A DNA stretch of 64,000 nucleotides. Origin: Janthinobacterium lividum (GTDB taxonomy: Bacteria; Pseudomonadota; Gammaproteobacteria; Burkholderiales; Burkholderiaceae_D). Location of the stretch: the NCBI RefSeq assembly GCF_011601275.1, contig NZ_JAAOLY010000004.1:186001-250000 (forward strand), in the 5' to 3' direction. This document shows positions 42,409-50,100 of the stretch, piece by piece (position 1 is the first letter of the stretch; each line of letters begins with the position of its first letter). The notes under the pieces were generated by a model. The model was not told where the DNA came from. It made no database searches and saw nothing but the letters and a program-made list of their open reading frames with translations. Both the position numbers and the translations under genes were made by a program.

Positions 42409-42963
42409 ATGAACAAGAATAAGCTTTTCACCGCCATCGTCGTCAGCCTGGCGTGCGCCGCCTGGGGCGGCCAGGCAGTGGCCGCCACGCCGGAAGCGAA
42501 AGCAGCCTACAAGGCGGCCAATGAACAGGCGGGCCTGAATTACAAGCTGGCGCATGCCGAGTGCGAAAAAATCACGGGCAACCCGAAGGATGTCTGCATC
42601 GCCGAAGCGAAGGCCGTGCGTACCTACGATGAAGCCGTGGCCCAGGCGCAATACACGAATACCCTGCGCGCCTACACGAAGGCGCGCATCAAGATTGCCG
42701 ATGCGAACTACGACGTCGACCTGACACGCTGCAATGCGCTGACGGGCAACGACAAGGATGTCTGCGTCAAGCTGGCCAAGTCCACCAAGGTGGCGGCCCT
42801 GGCCGACGCCAAGGCGGACAAGAAAGTCATCGAAGCGCGCAGCGATGCGCGTGAAGCAAAAAGAAAAGCCGAGTACAAGGTCGCGACAGAAAAATGCGAT
42901 GCATTAGCCGGCGCAGCCAAGGATGACTGTATCAAGGCTGCAAAAACCCAGTTTGGCTACTGA
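42409..42963 (+). CDS. Exported helical protein with three CX10C repeats
   Basis: This 184-residue protein has a signal peptide (AIVVSLACAAWGGQAVA) and a lysine/alanine-rich helical body. Three units share one pattern: CEKITGNPKDVC, CNALTGNDKDVC and CDALAGAAKDDC, each followed by (I/V)-(A/K)-x-A-K. The paired cysteines (CX10C) probably form three disulfides in the periplasm. I do not know the family function; related single-unit protein at 41135-41437. ATG 42409 follows GGGAGAAA. Operator H lies upstream. Confidence 0.75.
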   Translation: MNKNKLFTAIVVSLACAAWGGQAVAATPEAKAAYKAANEQAGLNYKLAHAECEKITGNPKDVCIAEAKAVRTYDEAVAQAQYTNTLRAYTKARIKIADANYDVDLTRCNALTGNDKDVCVKLAKSTKVAALADAKADKKVIEARSDAREAKRKAEYKVATEKCDALAGAAKDDCIKAAKTQFGY

Positions 42964-43045
42964 GCGCCCCAGGGCGCAATGTAATCAAGTTGGTATAAGA
43001 AGCTCATTGTGAGCACATTGATTGACCACTCCTAAGGAAAAAACC

Positions 43046-43357
43046 ATGAAATTCACTAAATCTATCGCTACTGGCCTTTTCGTCGCTTCCCTGTTCGCCG
43101 TTGCAGGCTGCGCTTCGACCCCAACCAAGGAAGGCACGGGCGAGTACATCGACGACGCTGCGATCACCACCAAAGTGAAAGCCAGCATCTTCAATGAGCC
43201 TACCCTGAAATCGACGGAAATCAACGTTGAAACCTTCAAGGGCGTGGTTCAGCTGAGCGGTTTCGTGGCCCAGCCATCGGATGCCGCCAAAGCGGGCGAA
43301 GTTGCCCGTGGCGTAAAGGGCGTGAAGTCGGTGAAAAACGACATCCGCGTCAAGTAA
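43046..43357 (+). CDS. BON domain lipoprotein
   Basis: A 103-residue lipoprotein (lipobox AVAGC) with one BON domain: YIDDAAITTKVKASIFNEP, STEINVETFKGVVQLSGFV and AKAGEVARGVKGVKSVKNDIRVK. BON domains bind phospholipid, as in OsmY and DolP. It is probably part of the envelope stress response. TAAGGAAAA precedes the ATG. I found no cluster operator in its 80-bp upstream gap. Confidence 0.88.
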   Translation: MKFTKSIATGLFVASLFAVAGCASTPTKEGTGEYIDDAAITTKVKASIFNEPTLKSTEINVETFKGVVQLSGFVAQPSDAAKAGEVARGVKGVKSVKNDIRVK

Positions 43358-43428
43358 TGGCCTGACCTGCCGCAGCGGCCAGCCCACGGCTGGCGCTGCG
43401 GCCCACCACCGACCGTCGCGGGAATCGC

Positions 43429-44628
43429 ATGCATATCCAGCCTTCAGATACCCCGCCCGAGCCGGTGGCGGCTGCCTCCACCGAGCCTGCCGGGCCACCT
43501 CCCGGCACGCCCGTGGAGCACTTGGACGCCTCCTTGCGTTTGCCGCTGCATGTCAATGCGCGTGGCATGGCGCTGGGCATCATCGCCACCGTCAGCTTCA
43601 TTTATGCGCTGCAGTGGGCACAGAAATTCCTCATTCCCGTCATCTTCGGCATTTTCATTGCCTATACCCTCAATCCCGTCGTTGCCTGGCTGGAAAAGCT
43701 GCGCCTGCCGCGCGCCATCGGCGCCACGGCCGTCACGGCCCTGATCCTGTTCGGCTCCATCGTCGTGGTCGAGCGCGTGCAGGGCGAATTCGAATCCATC
43801 GTTGAAGAGCTGCCTGCCGCCACGCATAAACTGTCGCGGCTGATCGCCGCCAATACGGGCGGCAAGAACAGCACCTTCCAGAAGATGCAGGCCGTGGCCA
43901 ATGAAATCGAGCAAGTGGCCGCCGGCGCCGAGGCGCGCCGCAACACGCGCCGCGCCGCGGCAGCGTCCGAAGGTCCCAACTTCAAGATCATGGACTGGGT
44001 ATGGGCAGGCTCGCTGGGCCTGGTGGGTTTCATCAGCCAGGCCACCATGGTCATCTTCCTCGTGTTTTTCCTGTTGCTGTCGGGCGACACCTTCAAGCGC
44101 AAGCTCGTCAAGCTGACGGGACCGTCGCTGAGCCGCAAGAAGGTCACCGTGCACATCCTGGAAGACATCAATACGTCGATCCAGAACTATATGTTCATGC
44201 TGCTCGTCACGAATGTCTTGCTGGCCGTTTTGATGTGGATCGCCCTGCGCGTGATCGGCCTGGAAAACGCGGGCGCCTGGGCCATCGTGGCCGGCTTGCT
44301 GCACATCATGCCGTATTTTGGCCCCTTGCTCATCACCATCGCCACGGGCCTTGTCGCCTTCCTGCAATTCGAATCGCTGGAAATGGTCTTGCTGGTGACG
44401 GGTACGTCGATGGCCATCGCCACCCTGGTCGGCACCTTTGTCACCACCTGGATGACGGGGCGCATCGCCCGCATGAATCCCACGGCCGTGTTCATCAGCC
44501 TGCTGTTCTGGGGCTGGCTGTGGGGTGTCTGGGGCTTGCTGCTGGGTGTGCCCATCATCGTCATCGTGAAGGTTGTGGCCGAACGCGTGCAGGGCATGGA
44601 AGTGGTAGCCGAGCTGCTGGGCGAGTAA
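43429..44628 (+). CDS. AI-2E family transporter, second copy
   Basis: A 399-residue polytopic protein of the AI-2E/PerM family, with a proline-rich cytoplasmic N-terminus, the start LGIIATVSFIYALQWAQKFLIPVIFGIFIAYTLNPVVAWLEKL, and the conserved GLLHIMPYFGPLLITIATGLVAFLQFE block. It shares architecture with the protein at 15722-16822 but the sequences are clearly divergent. Substrate unknown. Confidence 0.85.
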   Translation: MHIQPSDTPPEPVAAASTEPAGPPPGTPVEHLDASLRLPLHVNARGMALGIIATVSFIYALQWAQKFLIPVIFGIFIAYTLNPVVAWLEKLRLPRAIGATAVTALILFGSIVVVERVQGEFESIVEELPAATHKLSRLIAANTGGKNSTFQKMQAVANEIEQVAAGAEARRNTRRAAAASEGPNFKIMDWVWAGSLGLVGFISQATMVIFLVFFLLLSGDTFKRKLVKLTGPSLSRKKVTVHILEDINTSIQNYMFMLLVTNVLLAVLMWIALRVIGLENAGAWAIVAGLLHIMPYFGPLLITIATGLVAFLQFESLEMVLLVTGTSMAIATLVGTFVTTWMTGRIARMNPTAVFISLLFWGWLWGVWGLLLGVPIIVIVKVVAERVQGMEVVAELLGE

Positions 44629-44644
44629 GTTGAAGTTCAATAAG

Positions 44645-44672
44645 AACAACGGCGCCCGCGGGCGCCGTTGTT
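44645..44672. terminator. Perfect 28-bp palindrome, likely terminator
   Basis: AACAACGGCGCCCG with its exact complement, between convergent genes. There is no long T-tract, so a terminator role is probable rather than certain. Confidence 0.6.
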
Positions 44673-44685
44673 GCGTGCAGACTGT

Positions 44686-45633
44686 TTACGACTGGTGGCG
44701 TTTGAGTATCTTGACTTGCACATCGCCATCTTCCGTCTTCGGCATATCCTTCATGCTGCCCAGCTGCAGGGCGAACTGGCGCGTGAATTCGGCGCCCAGG
44801 AAGAAGATTTGCGCCGAGTAATACACCCACAACAGCAGGGCCACCAGTGAACCGGCCGCGCCATAGCTGCTGGCCACGCCGCTATTGCCGATATACACGC
44901 CAATCGCATATTTTCCCAGTGAAAACATGAAAGCCGTGCCGATGGCGCCGATCAGCACGTCGCGCCAGGACAGGCGCACGCGCGGCAGCATTTTATAGAT
45001 GACGGCAAACAGGCTGGCGATGACGGCAAAGCCGATCAGGTTCGACAGGATGGTAAACAGCACGGCCGTGTCCTTCCACACGCCTTCCCAGAAGTTGGCG
45101 AGGATGGCCATGGCAGCGTTGACCACCAACGACACCATCAGCAGGAAAGCCAGCACCAGCACCAGGCCGAAGGACAGCAGGCGCGTGCGCAGCATGTCCC
45201 AGGCGCCCGCCTCCTTCAGCGGCGGCACTTGCCAGATTTCATCGAGACTCGCTTTCAGTTCGGCAAACACGCTGGTGGCGCCAAACAGCAGCAGGGCGCT
45301 GGCGATGAGGGTGGCGATGCGCCCCTGCTCATGGTTCTTCGCGCCGGCCAGTACGAGCTGGATGGCTTCGGCGCCCTGCGTGCCCAGCAAGCCCTGCAAT
45401 TGCCCCATCAGCTCGCCGCGCGCGGCGGCCGGGCCATAGAAAAAGCCGGCGATGGCGATCACCAGCACGAGGATGGGGGCGATGGAAAACAGGGTGTAAT
45501 AGGCGAGGGCGGCGCCCTTGCTCGAGGCGCGGTGTTCCAGCCATTCGGTGACGGAACAGACGATGACACTGCGCATCTGCTTGCTGAACGGGGCCAGGCC
45601 GGCCAGTTTGGGATAGCGGGTAGAGAAATTCAT
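44686..45633 (-). CDS. YihY/BrkB family membrane protein
   Basis: The 315-residue protein has six predicted helices and the YihY signatures ASSKGAALAYYTLFSIAPILVLVIA, the FAELKASLDEIWQVPP stretch and VASSYGAAGSLVALLLWVYYSAQIFFLGAEFTR. The family was once called ribonuclease BN, wrongly; today it is seen as a membrane protein of unknown transport role. I chose ATG 45633 over the TTG 12 bp upstream. Confidence 0.88.
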   Translation of the reverse strand: MNFSTRYPKLAGLAPFSKQMRSVIVCSVTEWLEHRASSKGAALAYYTLFSIAPILVLVIAIAGFFYGPAAARGELMGQLQGLLGTQGAEAIQLVLAGAKNHEQGRIATLIASALLLFGATSVFAELKASLDEIWQVPPLKEAGAWDMLRTRLLSFGLVLVLAFLLMVSLVVNAAMAILANFWEGVWKDTAVLFTILSNLIGFAVIASLFAVIYKMLPRVRLSWRDVLIGAIGTAFMFSLGKYAIGVYIGNSGVASSYGAAGSLVALLLWVYYSAQIFFLGAEFTRQFALQLGSMKDMPKTEDGDVQVKILKRHQS

Positions 45634-45648
45634 GGTGGCTTTCAATGC

Positions 45649-45676
45649 AAAAAAGGGGCGCGAGCCCCTTTTTTTT
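45649..45676. terminator. Terminator between ompA and yihY
   Basis: A-tract, stem GGGGC-GCGA-GCCCC (45655-45668), then eight T. On the minus strand it ends the OmpA transcript upstream of yihY. Confidence 0.85.
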
Positions 45677-45704
45677 ATTCACAAGTGGCGTACCACTGTT
45701 CAGC

Positions 45705-46679
45705 TTATTGCACGCGGCGTTCGATGGTGATTTGTTCCACTTCAACGCGGCGGTTTGGTTCCAGGCACTTGATCAGGTCGGCACGTTTCTTGTTGTCGCA
45801 GGTGACGACAGGATTCGTGGAGCCCTTGCCTTCGGCCGTCAGGCGGTTGGCGGCGACACCGTGGGCGACCAGGTATTCCTTGACTGCATCAGCGCGCTGC
45901 TGCGACAGTTTCAGATTGTACTTGGGCGAACCGATGCGGTCGGCATAACCACTGATGACGACGTTGTTGACGTCTGGCGCTGCGGTCAGCACGCGGGCGA
46001 TTTCGTCGAGCTTGGTCTGTGTCGGACCCAGCTTGGCGCTGTCGAACGCGAACAGTTCCGTTGCCGACATCGTCACTTTTTCAAAACGTGCAGGCGGCGG
46101 TGGCGGTGGTGGCGGCGGTGCAGGCGGTTTGTCGAACGCGTAGTTCAGGCCCACGGTGACGTAGTAGTTATTGGACTTGCTGCTCGGGTCGAAGGTATTG
46201 CCGCGCAGGAAACCGTGCACGTTGCGCACGTCAGCCTGGAGGGACAGTTGCTCGGTGATGCTGGACTGGAAACCCAGGCCGACGCTGGCGTATGGCGAGC
46301 TCTTGCTGCGTTCACCGAAGGCGAAGCTGGTGTCCTTGTCGCGCTGCATGCCGGCACCGACCAGCAGGAAAGGACGGAAGGCTTTACGCGAGAACATGTA
46401 CAAGCCATCTACGCCCAGCGTATTTTGCTGGTAGCGCTGACCGCCATCCTTGGAACGGGCATACGTGGTGCCCAGCTGGATATCCCAATCCTGGGAAACA
46501 GGCTTACCGAAACGCAAGCCTGCGCCATAACCGGTTTTATCCGTGGCGAAGTCGGAATCTGGCTTGAGTGCGTTGATGCTAGGTTGAATATACCAGGAGG
46601 GATTGATTTCCTGGGCCTGTGCGCCGAGGGCAGAGCACAGGACTGCGGCGGCAACGGCGATTTTTTTTAGATTATTCAC
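45705..46679 (-). CDS. ompA: OmpA family outer membrane porin
   Basis: This 324-residue protein has a signal peptide (AVAAAVLCSALGAQAQ), an N-terminal eight-strand beta-barrel (GYGAGLRFGKPVSQDWDIQLGTTYA to YVTVGLNYAF), a run of prolines as linker, and a C-terminal OmpA domain (ELFAFDSAKLGPTQTKLDEIA, VVISGYADRIGS, PNRRVEVEQ) with a Cys pair. It anchors the outer membrane to peptidoglycan. The start is GTG at 46679 behind GGGAG. Operator I (46839-46854) with TATTCT at 46812-46817 may control it. Confidence 0.9.
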   Translation of the reverse strand: MNNLKKIAVAAAVLCSALGAQAQEINPSWYIQPSINALKPDSDFATDKTGYGAGLRFGKPVSQDWDIQLGTTYARSKDGGQRYQQNTLGVDGLYMFSRKAFRPFLLVGAGMQRDKDTSFAFGERSKSSPYASVGLGFQSSITEQLSLQADVRNVHGFLRGNTFDPSSKSNNYYVTVGLNYAFDKPPAPPPPPPPPPARFEKVTMSATELFAFDSAKLGPTQTKLDEIARVLTAAPDVNNVVISGYADRIGSPKYNLKLSQQRADAVKEYLVAHGVAANRLTAEGKGSTNPVVTCDNKKRADLIKCLEPNRRVEVEQITIERRVQ

Positions 46680-47150
46680 AAGTAACTCCCAACGTTGATA
46701 AGAGATTTTCTCTACGGCATCAAAACACTTCTTGCTACACATGCTATTGCTAGAGATAGACCACACTTCCAGGTGCGTTTTCTTGCGATAAATGCACTGC
46801 TGTTGGACTAGAGAATACGGATGCAGGTTCACCTGGTCGGTGCGCTGGCGCACAAAGCATTGTGGTATATCAATGGTGTTGCGGATTCACGACAAAGACT
46901 TTGATGTTGAAAAAAACTAATTTGCTAGGTGAAACTTTTCCACGCGCGGCCACTTCCGGGCACCGCGGCAAGAGGCAATCGTACGACTTGTCACCTGCAT
47001 GCCACTGTATATTAGCAACAATGATGAGCTTGATAACTAATATTACATTGATGTTGTATTCCTGCCGCGTTCTGTTGCTTTTCCGGGCTTCTGCCAGGCA
47101 ACTTTTGCGCGTCGCAGCCAGCTCCGCCACTTTTCATCAAGGAGTCACTC
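46680..47150. other. 471-bp non-coding region between ompA and the alpha-2-macroglobulin gene
   Basis: It holds the ompA promoter with operator I and a long (about 130 nt) AT-rich leader, and near 47030-47070 an AT-rich stretch (TTGATAACTAATATT) that could be the promoter for the macroglobulin gene. A 98-codon frame at 46862-47158 has no coding character. No RNA gene recognised. Confidence 0.5.
46839..46854. promoter_or_regulatory. Cluster operator I
   Basis: GGTGCGCTGGCGCACA, full core and 6-bp arms GTGCGC/GCGCAC. Centre 29.5 nt upstream of TATTCT on the minus strand (46817-46812). Confidence 0.5.
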
Positions 47151-50100
47151 GTGCCTGACCTGCCCCGTGTTTTTTCTTTCCCGCCGTCTGGCAAACTGGG
47201 CACCTTGTGCCTGCTGCTGTCGCTGGGCCTGGCAATGCCGGCCTGGGCCGATAGCGGCGTGTCCCTGTTTTCACCGAGCGGTACGGTCAAGGCCGTGCGT
47301 CAGGTGCGGGTCCAGTTCGCCACGCCGATGGTGCCGTTCGGCGACATGGGCTTGCCCGCGCCGTTCGCCATCGATTGCGGCAAGGCCGAACCGGCCATGG
47401 TGGCGGGCGCGGGGCGCTGGGCCGACGAGCGCAACTGGAATTTCGATTTCGAGCGCGATTTGCTGGCTGGCGTGGCCTGCAGCTTCACCTTGAAGCCTGG
47501 CCTGAAGGATCAGGCGGGCCAGGCCTTGCAGGGGACAGCCTCGTACCGCTTTTCCACGGGCGGCCCGGCCATCGTCGAGGCCGTACCGTATGACGGCCAG
47601 CCCTACATCGATGAAAACCAGATCTTCGTGCTGGGCCTGGATGCCGCACCGAACGAGGCCAGCGTGGCCGCGAACGCGTATTGCCGCGCCGACGGCATCA
47701 ATGAAAAGATTCCCGTGCGCCTGCTCAAAGGCAAGGAACTGGAGCAGGTATTGACCCTGCGCAAGAGCTTTCTCGACCGCTACCTGAGCGTGTATTTCAA
47801 GAAGCGGGGCGTCGTGTGGAAAGTGGGCATGCCGGTCGCCAGCAAGGGCGCGCCGCCGCTGCCTGTCACCGTGCTGCAATGCAAGCGCAGCTTCCCCGCC
47901 AATGCCAAGGTGTCGCTTGTGTGGGGCGAGGGCATCGCCAGCGCCAGCGGCATCGCTACGGAGAAGGCGCAGACCCTGCAGTTCAAGACGCGTCCGGATT
48001 TCACGGCCAAGTTCAGCTGCGAGCGCAGCAATCCGAAGGAGCAATGCATTCCCTTTCTGCCCATGCGCGTGCAGTTTTCCGCGCCCGTGAGCGCCGCGCA
48101 GGTGCGCGCCATGACCTTGAAGGGGGGCGGCAAGACGTATGCGCCGACGATTTCAAAAGAGGAGGAAAAGGCCGAATTCCTGTATAGCGCCGCCTTCAAC
48201 GGCCCCTTTCCCGTGCAATCGAGTTTTGTCTTGAGCCTGCCGCCGAAACTGACGGATGACGCGGGCCGCGCCTTGCTCAACCGCGCGCGCTTCCCCATGA
48301 CGGTGCGCACGGGCGAACAGCCGCCGCTGCTGAAGTTCCCGGCCCCGTTCGGCATCATCGAAGCGAAGGGCGACGGCTTGCTGCCCGTCACAGTGCGCAA
48401 TATCGAACCCGTGCTGTCGGGCAAGGAAGTCGCCCAGCCATCCGCTGCCGCCACGGGCGCCACCTTGCGCGTGCCCGACAATGACGACAAGTTCATCATC
48501 GACTGGATGCAGCGCCTGGCCGGCAACGGTGATGGCGGCGAATACTGGCAGCCCTATGCCCAATATGCGGGCAACATGAGCAAATCCGTGCTGGCGGGCG
48601 CTTCCGGCACGCGCCCCATCAGCCTGCCGCGCCCCGAGGGCAAGAAAACCTTTGAAGTGATCGGCATCCCGCTGCAGAAACCGGGCTTTTATGTGGTCGA
48701 ACTGGCCAGCCCCATCCTTGGCAAGGTGCTGCTGGGCAAACCGACGACGGCCTACATCCGCACGGCCGCGCTGGTGACGAATTTGGCGGCCCACTTCAAG
48801 CATGGCGCGCAATCGTCGCTCGTGTGGGTGACGTCGCTCGACAAGGGCGCGCCTGTTGCGAAAGCGCAAGTGGCCGTGCGCGACTGCGCCGGCAAGCTGT
48901 TGTGGCAAGGCGCCACGGGGGCGGACGGCGTGGCGCACATCCCCGGCGAGCTGGCCAATTCCAGCTGCAAGAACAATGGCCGCTACTTTATCAGTGCGCG
49001 CAGCGGCGGCGACATGACGTTTACCTTGTCGGACTGGGTGGGCGGCATCGAAGCGTGGCGCTTCAACTTGCCCACGGACGACACGCGCGCCGACAACACC
49101 CTGCTGGCTACGGTATTCGACCGCACCTTGCTGCGTGCCGGCGAAACCGTGCACATGAAGCATTTCATCCGCAAGCACACGGGCGAGGGCATGAGCCTGG
49201 TCGACAAGAACAACGGCCCCGGCAGCGCCACCTCCGTCGTCATCACGCACCAGGGCAGCGACCAGAACTACCAGCTGCCGCTGCGCTGGTCCGCCAGCGG
49301 CACGGCGGAAAGCGACTGGGTCATCCCCGCCGACGCCAAGCAGGGCGAATACAGTGTGACGATGGCGGGTCGCCCATCCGGTAGTTTCCGGGTGGAAGCG
49401 TTCCGCGTGCCGACCATGAAAGCCGTGCTGCAGGGGCCGAAAGCGCCCGCCGTGCAAGCGAAACAAGTGGCCCTCGATGCGCAAATCACGTACCTGGCCG
49501 GCGGCGCGGCCACGAATGCGCCCGTCAAGCTGCGCACGGTGCTGCAAGACAAGAGCGTGACGTTTGCCGATTATCCCGATGTCAGCTTCAGCAATGGCGA
49601 CGTGAAGGAAGGGCTTGTGAAACAGGGCACCGGCTACGACGACGATGAAGGGGAATGGCAGGACGAAGGCAATGGCGGACGTGCTGGCGGCGGCGCGACT
49701 GCCGCGCGCACGCAAAGCTTGACCCTGGACAAGGCGGGCGGCGCGCGCATCGTCATCGACCAGCTGCCGCAGCTGTCCACGCCGCGCGACCTGGTGGCGG
49801 AAATGGCGTTCCAGGATGCGAATGGCGAGACGGCTTCCGTTGCCACGCGGGTGCCGCTGTGGCCATCGAACTATGTGATTGGCATCAAGCCAGACGCCTG
49901 GGCCTTGAGCAAGGATGCTTTCAAGTTCACCGTGGCCGTGCTGGGCACCAATGGCAAGCCCGTGGCGAATGCCTCGGTCGCCGTCGACTTCTTCCAGCGC
50001 AACAGCTATTCGCACCGCCGGCGCCTGATCGGCGGCTTCTATGCGTATGAAAACAGCAGCGAAGTGGTCAAGCTGGGCCCGGCGTGCTCGGGCAAGACGG

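Noticed and set aside
46862-47158. 98-codon frame before the macroglobulin gene
   Set aside because: No ribosome site, mixed composition, AT-rich intergenic DNA; overlaps the real GTG start region.
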